Assembly: GCF_002028425.1 (NCBI RefSeq)
Contig: NZ_CP020042.1
Span: forward strand, 744,001 to 808,000
Reading direction: 5' to 3'
Source of the DNA: Streptomyces katrae
GTDB taxonomy: Bacteria; Actinomycetota; Actinomycetes; Streptomycetales; Streptomycetaceae
DNA: 64,000 bases
Below are positions 9,334 through 17,038 of the stretch, in pieces (within the stretch, counting starts at the first letter, position 1; each line of letters opens with the position of its first letter). The translations under genes were made by a program, and so were the position numbers. The notes beneath the pieces were generated by a model that saw nothing but the letters and a program-made list of their open reading frames with translations, searched no databases and was not told the DNA's origin.

Positions 9334-9353
9334 AGGATCGTGAATACGATCTT
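9334..9353. promoter_or_regulatory. Inverted repeat upstream of the methionine transporter operon
   Basis: GATCGT-GAAT-ACGATC at 9336-9351 is a perfect 6-base inverted repeat, extended by one G-U pair and one A-T pair to 9334-9353. It lies just after the PucR-type gene stop and about 80 bases before metQ. It may be an operator or a short 5' RNA hairpin. It does not have the features of a SAM riboswitch that I can recognise. Confidence 0.45.
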
Positions 9354-9435
9354 TCATAGCAAGCCAATACCGGGATCCATCCCTACTGTTCAGAGGTATC
9401 TCGCTTGACGCGTTCCTCTACCACTGGATCCCACG

Positions 9436-10317
9436 ATGTCTGCAGCAACACCGCGCCGCCGTACCGCGCTCGCCCTCACCACCACCGCCGCCACCCTCGC
9501 GCTGCTCCTCTCCGGCTGCGGGCTCGGCGCCTCGGACGGCAAGCGCATCCGCGTGGGCGTCTCCGGCGACTCCCCCGAGTGGGACGTCCTCGCCAAGGAG
9601 GCGAAGAAGGAGGGCCTGACCGTCGAGACGGTCGTGTTCGACGACTACTCGCTGCCCAACAAGGCCCTCAGCGCCGGCGACATCGACCTGAACGCCTTCC
9701 AGCACCTGGTCTTCCTCGCCCAGTCGAACACCGCGAACAAGACCGACATCACCCCCGTCGCCGCCACCACCGTGGTCCCGCTCGGCCTGTACTCCGGCAA
9801 GCACAAGCAGCTCGCCGACCTCCCCGACGGGGCCTCGGTCACCCTGCCCAACGACCCCTCCAACCAGGGCCGCGCCCTGCACGTCCTGGAGCAGGCGAAG
9901 CTCATCGAACTGGGGAAGGACGCCGGGCTCTTCGCCACCCCCGACGACATCACCGCCAACCCCAGACACATCAAGATCACCCCGGTCAACGCCCAGCAGA
10001 CCCCGCGCACCCTCCAGGACGCGGACGCCGCGGTCATCAACGACGGGGTCGCTCAGCTCGCCGGGATCGACGCCGGGACCGCGCTGTACAAGGACGATCC
10101 GGCGAGCCCCCAGGCCCTGCCGTACCTCAACGTCATCGCCGCCCGCGCCGACCGCAAGGACGACGCGGACTTCCAGAAGATCGTGAGGCTGTACGCCTCC
10201 CAGGCCGTCCAGGACGAGGTCCGCCGCACCAGCAACGGCACCGCCCACCACATCGAGCTGCCCGCCCCCGAGCTGCAGGCCGAGCTCGGCCGCATCACGA
10301 AGCAGCTGGCCCGGTGA
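9436..10317 (+). CDS. metQ: MetQ-type methionine ABC transporter substrate-binding lipoprotein
   Basis: 293 aa. A basic N-terminus and hydrophobic stretch end in the lipobox LLSGC (Cys28), so the mature protein is a membrane-anchored lipoprotein. The NlpA/MetQ fold is recognisable by FDDYSLPNKALSAGDIDLNAFQH, YSGKHKQLADLPDGA and LPNDPSNQGRAL. The family binds L- or D-methionine outside the cell and delivers it to MetNI. The stop codon overlaps the GTG start of the ATPase gene by four bases (GTGA), so the three genes form one translationally coupled operon. Confidence 0.93.
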   Translation: MSAATPRRRTALALTTTAATLALLLSGCGLGASDGKRIRVGVSGDSPEWDVLAKEAKKEGLTVETVVFDDYSLPNKALSAGDIDLNAFQHLVFLAQSNTANKTDITPVAATTVVPLGLYSGKHKQLADLPDGASVTLPNDPSNQGRALHVLEQAKLIELGKDAGLFATPDDITANPRHIKITPVNAQQTPRTLQDADAAVINDGVAQLAGIDAGTALYKDDPASPQALPYLNVIAARADRKDDADFQKIVRLYASQAVQDEVRRTSNGTAHHIELPAPELQAELGRITKQLAR

Positions 10318-11426
10318 CCGCCCCCGGCACCCCCGCACCCCCGGTCGTCGAACTGCGCGACGTCCGCAAGGAGTTCCCCGGCGGGTCCGTCGCCGTCGAC
10401 GGGGTGAGCCTGACCGTCGACGCGGGCACCGTCTTCGGCGTCGTCGGCCACAGCGGCGCGGGCAAGTCCACCCTGCTGCGCCTGGTCAACGGCCTGGAGG
10501 AACCTACCTCGGGCAGCGTCCTGGTGGACGGCCAGGACCTCGCCGCCCTCGGCGAGCGCGGACTGCGCCCCGTGCGCAGGGAGATCGGCATGGTCTTCCA
10601 GCAGTTCAACCTCTTCCGCTCGCGCACCGTCCTCGGCAACGTCCTCTACCCGCTGCGCCTGGCCGGACTGGACCGCGCGGCCGCCCGGGCGCGCGCCGAG
10701 GAGACCCTCGACTTCGTCGGACTGTCCGGGCACGGCGGGCGCTACCCCGAGCAGTTGTCGGGCGGACAGCGCCAGCGCGTCGGCATCGCCCGCGCCCTGG
10801 CCACCCGTCCCGGGGTGCTGCTGTGCGACGAGGCCACCTCCGCCCTCGACCCGCAGACCACCGGCGAGGTGCTGGCCCTGCTCCGCCGGGTCAACCGCGA
10901 GCTCGGGGTCACCATCCTGCTGATCACCCACGAGATGGAGGTCGTCCGCGGCCTCTGCGACCGGGTGGCCGTCATGGAGGAGGGCAGGGTGGTGGAGAGC
11001 GGCGAGGTCTACGAGGTGTTCGCGCGCCCGCGCCACGCCACCACGGCCGCCTTCGTCCGCTCCGCCCTGCACAGCGCCCCGGAGGGGCCGCTGCTGGAGC
11101 GGCTGCGCGCGCGTCATCCCGGGCGCCTGGTCACCGTGCCGGTGGTCGACGGCGTCCCGGCCATGGACGCCCTCGCGCCGCTGCTGCGCGGGCACGGGGT
11201 CGACTTCGCCTTCGTGCACGGCGGGGTCGGCGAGGTGCGCGGGCGCCCGCTGGGCAGCGTGACCCTCGAACTGCGGGGTGAGGAGGCCGCGGTCGAAGCG
11301 GTGGCCGCGGGCCTCGCCACCGCGTCCGCGTCGCCGTCCACCCCGTCCGCGTCCGCGTCGCCGTCCACCTCCCCGTCCGCGGCCGCCTCCGCTTCCGCGG
11401 CCGGTGTGAAAGCGGGTGCGCGGTGA
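10314..11426 (+). CDS. metN: MetN-type methionine ABC transporter ATPase
   Basis: 370 aa. Walker A GHSGAGKST, Q-loop VFQQFNLF, signature LSGGQRQR, Walker B LLCDEATSALD and the switch His in LITHE are all intact. A C-terminal NIL-type domain (about residues 265-340) is the methionine-sensing regulatory domain of MetN; it mediates trans-inhibition when cytoplasmic methionine is high. The GTG start overlaps metQ by four bases, and the gene's own stop overlaps metI by four bases. The last ~30 residues form a Ser/Ala/Pro-rich tail encoded by a short tandem duplication, an unusual extension of the NIL domain. Confidence 0.93.
   Translation: MTAPGTPAPPVVELRDVRKEFPGGSVAVDGVSLTVDAGTVFGVVGHSGAGKSTLLRLVNGLEEPTSGSVLVDGQDLAALGERGLRPVRREIGMVFQQFNLFRSRTVLGNVLYPLRLAGLDRAAARARAEETLDFVGLSGHGGRYPEQLSGGQRQRVGIARALATRPGVLLCDEATSALDPQTTGEVLALLRRVNRELGVTILLITHEMEVVRGLCDRVAVMEEGRVVESGEVYEVFARPRHATTAAFVRSALHSAPEGPLLERLRARHPGRLVTVPVVDGVPAMDALAPLLRGHGVDFAFVHGGVGEVRGRPLGSVTLELRGEEAAVEAVAAGLATASASPSTPSASASPSTSPSAAASASAAGVKAGAR
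11322..11369 (+). repeat. 21-bp in-frame direct repeat in the metN 3' end
   Basis: Two identical 21-base copies at 11322-11342 and 11349-11369 (period 27, nine codons) encode ASASPST twice. The surrounding bases are similar GCGTCC/CCGTCC units out to about 11400, giving a low-complexity tail. The duplication keeps the frame. Confidence 0.85.
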
Positions 11427-12085
11427 GGGCGGACTGGAGCACCTTCTGGCCGAAGGTCCTCGACGCGACCGGCGAGACCGTCTACATGGTGCTGATCACC
11501 CTGGCGCTCTCCACCGTCGGCGGCCTGGCGGTCGGTCTCGCCCTCTACGCCACGCGCAAGGGCGGGGTACTGCCGAACCGGGCCGTACACGCGGTGCTGG
11601 GCACGTTCATCAACGTCATCCGCCCCGTCCCCTTCATCATCGCGATCGTGGCCCTGGCCCCGGTCACCCGGGCGGTGGTCGGCACGATGATCGGCACCGA
11701 CGCCGCCGTCTTCCCGATGACGATCGTGGCCACCTTCGGCATCGCCCGGATCGTGGAGTCCAACCTGCTCTCCGTCGAGCCGGGCGTCATCGAGGCGGCC
11801 CGCTCCATGGGCGCCGGCCCGCTGCGCATCCTGCTCACGGTGCTCGTCCCCGAGGCGCTCGGGCCGCTGGTGCTCGGGCTGACGTTCATGCTCGTCGCGC
11901 TCATCGACTTCTCCGCGGTGGCGGGGACGGTCGGCGGCGGCGGGGTGGGCAACCTGGCCATGACGTACGGGTACTTGCGCTTCGACACCTCGGTGATGGT
12001 GGTCACCGTGCTGGTGCTGATCGCCCTCGTGCAGTCGGCGCAGCTGCTCGGGAACCTGGTCTCGCGCAGGATCCTCAGGCGCTGA
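11423..12085 (+). CDS. metI: MetI-type methionine ABC transporter permease
   Basis: 220 aa, the usual length of MetI, with five or six membrane helices. The cytoplasmic coupling loop EPGVIEAARSMGAGPLRILLTVLVPEAL matches the EAA motif of binding-protein-dependent permeases. It pairs with MetN to import methionine. The GTG start lies inside the last codon of metN (GTGA overlap). A hairpin terminator begins just behind the stop, so this is the last gene of the operon. Confidence 0.93.
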   Translation: MRADWSTFWPKVLDATGETVYMVLITLALSTVGGLAVGLALYATRKGGVLPNRAVHAVLGTFINVIRPVPFIIAIVALAPVTRAVVGTMIGTDAAVFPMTIVATFGIARIVESNLLSVEPGVIEAARSMGAGPLRILLTVLVPEALGPLVLGLTFMLVALIDFSAVAGTVGGGGVGNLAMTYGYLRFDTSVMVVTVLVLIALVQSAQLLGNLVSRRILRR

Positions 12086-12092
12086 ACGGCGG

Positions 12093-12126
12093 GGCGGCGC
12101 CCCCTCCTCGGAAAGGGGACGCCGCC
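12093..12126. terminator. Hairpin terminator between metI and the convergent methyltransferase gene
   Basis: GGCGGCGCCCC at 12093-12103 pairs with GGGGACGCCGCC at 12115-12126 (one bulged A), with a short loop. There is no T-run, as usual for Streptomyces. It lies eight bases after the metI stop. Confidence 0.7.
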
Positions 12127-12208
12127 GCCGGTCTGCCGACGTTCCGTCAGTAGGTGTAGCCCAGACCCGACTTGTACGGGTCAGGGTGCCGAAGTTCACC
12201 CAGACGGG

Positions 12209-12991
12209 TCAGGCCGCCAGCGCCGTGGTCACCACGAGCGGGGGACGCTCCCGCTCGGCGGTCCAGGGGCGGCTTCGGACCAGGTCCGGGTCGGCGGTCT
12301 CCAGCGCCTCCGCGACCGTCGGGCGCTCCTGGACCACCTCCCGGAAACCGGCCCGTTCCAGCAGCCCGGGGAGCCTGCCGACGGGCCAGGCGTGGTTCCG
12401 CACCTCCTGCCAGGAGCCGTCGGTGCGCCGCAGCCGCACGGTCAGGCCCTGGCCCGGCGTGTGGACCGTGCCGGGATCGCCGATCCGCAGGGAGGCGTAC
12501 TCCGCGCCCCCGCAGTCGGGGTCGGTGGACAGCAGGACGAACGGTCCTCCGGGGCGCAGCAGCCGGCGGACCTCGGTGAACACCGACAGCACCGCCGGCT
12601 CGTCCGGCAGCGAGGCGAGGACGTGGCTGCACATCACCGCGTCGGCGCAGGCGTCGTCGAGGCCCTCCGTCCGCCCGTCCTCGACCAGGTGGAACTCCGC
12701 GACGGCGGTTCCGGCGGCGCGGGCCAGTGCCAGCATCTCGGGCGAGGCGTCCACCCCGATCACCCGCGCGCCCAGCTGCCGGGCCGCCTGGTCGGCCACC
12801 TTGCCGGGCCCGCAGCCGTAGTCGACCAGGACGGCGCCCGCGCCGATCCGGCGGGACAGGGCCCGGAAGACGAAGGGGTAGCCGAGCAGCCAGTCCGTGG
12901 CCGCCTCCACCGCGGCGAAGGCCCGCGCGCCCTCGCTCCCGGACCAGGCCGCGCCGGCCCCTCGGGGGTCCCACGTCCGTTCGTCGCTCAC
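12209..12991 (-). CDS. Class I SAM-dependent methyltransferase
   Basis: 260 aa. Rossmann motif I is VLVDYGCGPGKVAD, motif II VIGVDASPEML and the post-II acidic region ADAVMCSHVLASLPDE, all typical of UbiE/Methyltransf_11-type enzymes. The small-molecule substrate is not evident. The GTG start overlaps the stop of the upstream MFS gene by four bases (GTGA), so it is co-transcribed with a putative exporter. A resistance or small-metabolite modification role is possible but is inference. Confidence 0.85.
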   Translation of the reverse strand: MSDERTWDPRGAGAAWSGSEGARAFAAVEAATDWLLGYPFVFRALSRRIGAGAVLVDYGCGPGKVADQAARQLGARVIGVDASPEMLALARAAGTAVAEFHLVEDGRTEGLDDACADAVMCSHVLASLPDEPAVLSVFTEVRRLLRPGGPFVLLSTDPDCGGAEYASLRIGDPGTVHTPGQGLTVRLRRTDGSWQEVRNHAWPVGRLPGLLERAGFREVVQERPTVAEALETADPDLVRSRPWTAERERPPLVVTTALAA

Positions 12992-14199
12992 AGCTCCACT
13001 ATCGGCCCACCGTGGGGACCGGGCACGGTGGCCGCGCCGGTGGCGGCCGGGTCGGGGCGGAGGGCGGGCGCGGCCAGGGCGGCGAAGGCGCAGCAGGCCA
13101 CGGGCAGCAGCAGGGCCGGGCCGAGCGGTACGAGGCGGGTGAGCGGGCCGATCACGGCGGGGCCGGCGAGCATGCCGAGGTAGCCGAGGCCCGCGACGCG
13201 CGAGACGTTGGCCCCGGCGGCGTCGGGGTCGGCGTGGCCCGCCGCGCTGAACAGCTGGGGGACGCAGCCGGAGAGGCCCGCGCCGAAGAGGGTCCAGCCG
13301 GCCAGGGCCACCGGCGCGGCGGGCGCGGCGACGGCCAGGGCGAGGCCGGCCCCGGCGAGCGCGGCGCCGTAGCGCAGGACGGCGACGGGACCGGTCCGTG
13401 CGGTGATGCGGTCGGTGAGGAGCCGGCCGGCGGTCATGGCGGTGGCGAAGGCCCCGTAGGCGAGGGCGGCGGTGGCCGCGGGCGCGCCGAAGGAGTCGCG
13501 CAGGTGGAGCACGCTCCAGTCGTTGGCGACGCCCTCGCAGAGCATCAGGAGGAAGGCCAGGACGGCGAGCATCCGGATGCGCGGCGGGGTCCGGCGGCGG
13601 GTGGGAGCGGCGGAAGGGTGCGGGGTGGCGGCTGCGGGTTCCCCGGGCAGGAGGGCGGGGGCGAGCAGGAGCGCGAGGAGGAGGCCGCCGAGGGCGGTGG
13701 CGCCCAGGGTGGCGGCGGGGGGAGTTCCGGCGCCGAGGGCGAGGGCTCCGGCCAGGGCGGCGAGGACGCCGCCGATGGAGAACACGGCGTGGAAGGCCGA
13801 CATGACGGGCCGGCCGTAGCCGCGTTCGACCTGGACGGCGTGGGTGTTCATGGCGACGTCCAGGCAGCCGTTGCCGAAGCCGAGCAGCAGCAGGGCCCCG
13901 CCGAGGGAAGGGGCGTCGGCGGCCAGGGCGGGCAGCACCACCGCGGCGCTGCACAGCCCCGCGCCGGCGGGGACGACCAGGCGGGCGCCGAAGCGGTCGG
14001 TGAGCGGGCCGGCGATCCGCATCCCGGCGAAGGCCCCGGCCCCCAGGAGGAGCAGGAGCCAGCCGAGCAGGGCGTGGCCGACGCCGGTGCGCTGTTCCAC
14101 CGGCGGGATGTGGACGATCCACATCCCCATGACGAATCCGTTGAGGGCGAAGCAGGCCGTGGTGGCGGCGCGCGCCTTCCTGAGTGTGGTCATCTCCAT
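12988..14199 (-). CDS. MFS transporter, DHA-like (FucP/YbjJ-type)
   Basis: About 403 aa from the ATG at 14199, with about 12 membrane helices. The first loop IAGPLTDRFGARLVV and the segment GFGNGCLDVAMNTHAVQVER are typical of the YbjJ-like group of MFS proteins. Start is uncertain: in-frame ATGs also lie at 14193, 14211 and 14220 and none has a clear ribosome site. The gene is divergent from a DeoR-family regulator across a region with a strong 12-base inverted repeat, and is followed by an overlapping methyltransferase gene. The regulator probably controls this pair. Confidence 0.8.
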   Translation of the reverse strand: MEMTTLRKARAATTACFALNGFVMGMWIVHIPPVEQRTGVGHALLGWLLLLLGAGAFAGMRIAGPLTDRFGARLVVPAGAGLCSAAVVLPALAADAPSLGGALLLLGFGNGCLDVAMNTHAVQVERGYGRPVMSAFHAVFSIGGVLAALAGALALGAGTPPAATLGATALGGLLLALLLAPALLPGEPAAATPHPSAAPTRRRTPPRIRMLAVLAFLLMLCEGVANDWSVLHLRDSFGAPAATAALAYGAFATAMTAGRLLTDRITARTGPVAVLRYGAALAGAGLALAVAAPAAPVALAGWTLFGAGLSGCVPQLFSAAGHADPDAAGANVSRVAGLGYLGMLAGPAVIGPLTRLVPLGPALLLPVACCAFAALAAPALRPDPAATGAATVPGPHGGPIVEL

Positions 14200-14224
14200 G
14201 AGATCGAACATAACAAACATCATT

Positions 14225-14252
14225 CGTGTTCGAAACTTGCGTTTCAAACACG
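14225..14252. promoter_or_regulatory. Probable DeoR-type operator between divergent MFS and regulator genes
   Basis: CGTGTTCGAAAC at 14225-14236 and GTTTCAAACACG at 14241-14252 form a 12-base inverted repeat with one mismatch and a TTGC centre. A further CGAACA lies at 14205-14210, toward the MFS gene. The element sits 20 bases before the regulator ATG, so autoregulation is likely. Confidence 0.7.
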
Positions 14253-14271
14253 CTGGCTGTTCAATCGGAGT

Positions 14272-15027
14272 ATGAGTGCAGACCGCCTGAGGCAGATCAC
14301 CGACGCCGTGCGCGCCGGTGGCAGCCGTAGCGTCGCCGAGCTCGCGGAGCTCACCGGCGCCTCCGAGATGACGATCCGCCGCGACCTGGAGGCCCTCGCC
14401 GAGCAGGGGGTGCTGGAGCGCTACCGGGGCGGGGCCCGCAGCCTGCTGCTGCGCGGCGAGGAGGCCCCGTTCCCGCTGCGCGCCCGCGACGGGCTGGAGG
14501 TGAAGCGCCGCCTGGCCGCCGAGGTCGCCGCCCTGCTCGCGGACGGGGAGTCGGTCGTCCTGGACAGCGGGACCACCTGCCTGGAGGTGGCCCGCGCGCT
14601 GCACCACCGCAGGCTGACGGTCATGCCGCTGTCCCTGCACGCCGCCAACGCCCTGGCCGACGCGCCCCGCCTGACGCTGCTCCTCCCCGGCGGGGCGCCG
14701 CGCCGCGGGGAGCTCGCACTGACCGGGCCGCTGACGGAGGCCTCGCTCGCCGCGCTGCGGTTCGACACCGCGGTGATCGGCTGCTGCGGGCTGTCGGCGG
14801 CGGACGGGCTGACCGCCTACGACCTGGCCGACGCCGCCGTCAAACGCGCGGCGATCGCCTCGGCCCGCCGGGTCGTCGCCGTCACCGAGTCCGTGAAGCT
14901 CTCGCGCACCGCCCTCGCCCATGTCCTGCCGGCCTCCGCGCTGCACGCCGTCGTCACCGACCGGGCGGCGCCGCAGGACGCGACCGACGCGCTGGCGGCG
15001 GCCGGCGTCACCGTACGGAAGGTGTGA
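14272..15027 (+). CDS. DeoR-family transcriptional regulator
   Basis: 251 aa. The N-terminal winged helix (residues ~1-57) carries the family signature SRSVAELAELTGASEMTIRRDLEALAE. The C-terminal DeoRC sensor domain (about 75-230) includes LDSGTTCLEVARAL and VIGCCGLSAADGLTAYD, the sugar-phosphate isomerase-like fold that binds phosphorylated metabolites. ATG at 14272 has CGGAG only one base upstream, so spacing is tight. It is divergent from the MFS-methyltransferase operon and probably regulates it through the intergenic inverted repeat. Confidence 0.85.
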   Translation: MSADRLRQITDAVRAGGSRSVAELAELTGASEMTIRRDLEALAEQGVLERYRGGARSLLLRGEEAPFPLRARDGLEVKRRLAAEVAALLADGESVVLDSGTTCLEVARALHHRRLTVMPLSLHAANALADAPRLTLLLPGGAPRRGELALTGPLTEASLAALRFDTAVIGCCGLSAADGLTAYDLADAAVKRAAIASARRVVAVTESVKLSRTALAHVLPASALHAVVTDRAAPQDATDALAAAGVTVRKV

Positions 15028-15078
15028 CGGGATGACCCGGCTCGTCGAGGCGGCCGGAGCCGAGCGGGCGCCGTTCAG

Positions 15079-15112
15079 GCCCTCGGCCCGGCCTGAGGGT
15101 GCGGCCGAGGGC
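15079..15112. terminator. Bidirectional hairpin between convergent DeoR and SRAP genes
   Basis: GCCCTCGGCC at 15079-15088 pairs perfectly with GGCCGAGGGC at 15103-15112. It lies between two convergent genes and can serve both. Confidence 0.65.
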
Positions 15113-15117
15113 GGCCG

Positions 15118-15858
15118 TCACCGTGCGCCGGGGGCGTCGGCCAGGAGTTCGGGGCCGTTGTTGCGGACGTTGTTGACCGCCGTGGTGACCGCGCGGGCCG
15201 CCAGGCGGCCCGCGGCCGGGGTGGTCAGGAGGGCGCGCAGGGCGGACGGGTCCTCGTGCGCGGGGTCGAGCCAGGCGTCGTAGTGCGCCGGGGTGACGGC
15301 CAGCGGCATGCGGGGGTGGACGCGGCCCGCGGCGTCGGTGGCCTCGGTTGTGATGACGGTGCAGGTCGACCACCAGGCGGCCGGGTCCTCCGGGTCCGGG
15401 ACGTCGGGGTCGCGCCAGAACTCGTACAGGCCCGCCATCGCCATCACCGAGCCGTCCTGCGGGCTGATGAAGTAGGGCTGCTTGTAGGCCTTCGCGGTGG
15501 CGGTCGCCGGGACGGCCTCCCACTCGTAGAAGCCGTCGGCGGGCAGCAGGCAGCGGCGTCTGGCGAAGGCACGGCGGTAGGCGGGCTTCTCCGCCACCGT
15601 CTCGACCCGGGCATTGATCATTCTGGCCCCGCCGTCCGGGCTCTTGGACCAGGACGGCACCAGCCCCCAGCGAAGGGCCCGCAACTGCCGCTCCAGGACC
15701 CCGCTCTGCCGGTCCGCCCGCTCCAGCACCGCCCACACCGGGTCGGTGGGGGCGACGTTCCAGCTGGGCGGGAGGACCAGGTCGGGGGCGGGCGGGACGG
15801 CGTCGAAGAGGCCCGTCAGGTCCTCGGGGCTGCGAGTGGAGACGTAACGGCCGCACAT
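15118..15858 (-). CDS. SOS response-associated peptidase (SRAP/HMCES, YedK family)
   Basis: 246 aa. The protein begins MCGRYVS, giving the catalytic Cys2 after removal of Met1. The other SRAP markers are present: WNVAPTD, LRWGLVPSW, NARVETVAEKPAYR, LLPADGFYEW and the His in VTPAHYDAWL. Family members crosslink covalently through Cys2 to abasic sites in single-stranded DNA and protect them. Length and start are standard. It is a single gene with its own terminator; no SOS box was recognised. Confidence 0.92.
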   Translation of the reverse strand: MCGRYVSTRSPEDLTGLFDAVPPAPDLVLPPSWNVAPTDPVWAVLERADRQSGVLERQLRALRWGLVPSWSKSPDGGARMINARVETVAEKPAYRRAFARRRCLLPADGFYEWEAVPATATAKAYKQPYFISPQDGSVMAMAGLYEFWRDPDVPDPEDPAAWWSTCTVITTEATDAAGRVHPRMPLAVTPAHYDAWLDPAHEDPSALRALLTTPAAGRLAARAVTTAVNNVRNNGPELLADAPGAR

Positions 15859-15928
15859 GGCCCCAGCCTCCCACGCGCCGCCGGCCCGGGCGCGGCGCCG
15901 GGTGGGCGGGTCGGGCCGGCGGGCCGGG

Positions 15929-16225
15929 TCAGGCCGGGCCGTCCTTGAGGGGGCGGCCGAACTGCTCGTCCAGGACGGAGAGGCGGCGCCAGTACTCGTC
16001 TTCGTCGATCTCGCCGGAGGCGAAGCGCCGGCCCAGGACGGCGATCGGCGAGGGGCCGCCGTACGCGGCCTCGCGGGCCGCCTGCCACGGTGCCCGGCGG
16101 CCGCCGCGCCAGGCGGTGCGGCGCAGCACGGTGACGACCGTGACCACGACCGCCGCCCAGATCAGGGGGGCGAACAGGATCCACGGGCCGGGTCCGTCGT
16201 AGGCGAGGGTGGTGAGGGGGTTCAT
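15929..16225 (-). CDS. Small membrane protein with C-terminal SHOCT domain
   Basis: 98 aa. One membrane helix (about residues 14-34, ILFAPLIWAAVVVTVVTVL) is followed by a basic linker and a C-terminal SHOCT motif, ASGEIDEDEYWRRLSVL. SHOCT is a short oligomerisation domain common in Streptomyces membrane proteins. About 100 bases upstream of the start is an 18-base palindrome matching one upstream of the neighbouring histidine kinase gene, so this gene is a likely regulon member of that two-component system. Confidence 0.8.
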   Translation of the reverse strand: MNPLTTLAYDGPGPWILFAPLIWAAVVVTVVTVLRRTAWRGGRRAPWQAAREAAYGGPSPIAVLGRRFASGEIDEDEYWRRLSVLDEQFGRPLKDGPA

Positions 16226-16321
16226 GGTGGTTCAGCTCCTCGGGAGTGCCGGTGTCTCGTTCTGGTCCGAGAGTGGCCCCCGGGAGGGGTCCGGGGCGTC
16301 GTACGGCCGGCTGCACCTCGG

Positions 16322-16339
16322 GTACTTCCGCGGGAGTAC
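16322..16339. promoter_or_regulatory. Palindromic site upstream of the SHOCT gene (two-component operator candidate)
   Basis: GTACTTCCGCGGGAGTAC, an 18-base near-perfect palindrome. A matching site GTACTCCCCAGGTAGTAC lies at 18300-18317 before the kinase gene. The shared form is GTACTYCC-NN-GGKAGTAC. Confidence 0.65.
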
Positions 16340-16372
16340 GCGGGATCGGGGAGCGGGGGGACGGGGCGGTCG

Positions 16373-17038
16373 TCAGCCCAGCCAGCCCGGCCGGACCAGG
16401 CCGGACTCGTAGGCCAGGACCACCAGCTGGGCCCGGTCGCGGGCGCCCAGCTTGACCATCGTGCGGCTGACGTGCGTCTTCGCGGTGAGCGGGCTGACGA
16501 CCAGGCGGCGGGCGATCTCCTCGTTGGACAGGCCCATGCCGACCAGGGCCATGACCTCCCGCTCACGGTCGGTGAGCCGCTCCAGCCCCTCGGCGGAGGC
16601 CGGTTCGCGGGACCGGGCGGCGAACTCGGAGATCAGGCGGCGGGTGACGCCCGGGGAGAGCAGGGCGTCTCCGGCGACCACCGCCCGCACCGCGCGCAGG
16701 AGTTCCGCGGGCTCGGTGTCCTTGACCAGGAAGCCGGAGGCGCCGGCACGGATCGCCTCGAAGACGTACTCGTCGAGCTCGAAAGTCGTCAGCATGACCA
16801 CCCGGGTGCCTGCGAGCGTGCCGTCGGCGGTGATGGCGCGGGTGGCGGCGAGCCCGTCGGTTTCCGGCATGCGGATGTCCATCAGGACCACGTCGGGGCG
16901 CAGTTCCCGGGCCAGCCGGACCGCCTCCCGCCCGTCGGCCGCCTCGCCGGTCACCTCGATGTCGGGCTGGGCGTCGAGCAGGGCCCGGAACCCTGCGCGT
17001 ACGAGCAGCTGGTCGTCGGCGAGGAGGACGCGGATCAC
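16373..17038 (-). CDS. NarL/LuxR-family response regulator
   Basis: 221 aa. The receiver domain (1-120) has acidic residues ADD at 7-9, phospho-acceptor Asp54 in VVLMDIRMPETDG and Lys in FLVKDTEP. A LuxR-type helix-turn-helix lies at ~150-215 (LTDREREVMALVGMGLSNEEIARRL, SPLTAKTHVSR). The ATG overlaps the kinase stop by four bases (ATGA), so kinase and regulator are translated together. Two matching 18-base palindromes flank the operon and are plausible binding sites. Confidence 0.93.
   Translation of the reverse strand: MIRVLLADDQLLVRAGFRALLDAQPDIEVTGEAADGREAVRLARELRPDVVLMDIRMPETDGLAATRAITADGTLAGTRVVMLTTFELDEYVFEAIRAGASGFLVKDTEPAELLRAVRAVVAGDALLSPGVTRRLISEFAARSREPASAEGLERLTDREREVMALVGMGLSNEEIARRLVVSPLTAKTHVSRTMVKLGARDRAQLVVLAYESGLVRPGWLG

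Noticed and set aside
9300..9436. SAM riboswitch upstream of metQ
   Set aside because: I could not fit the sequence to the conserved core of SAM-I, SAM-II or SAM-IV. Only a short inverted repeat is visible.
12209..14251. Methyltransferase read as one long protein with upstream MFS sequence
   Set aside because: The methyltransferase frame upstream of 12991 is out of phase with the MFS helices and is Arg/Pro-rich. A GTGA overlap marks the true junction.
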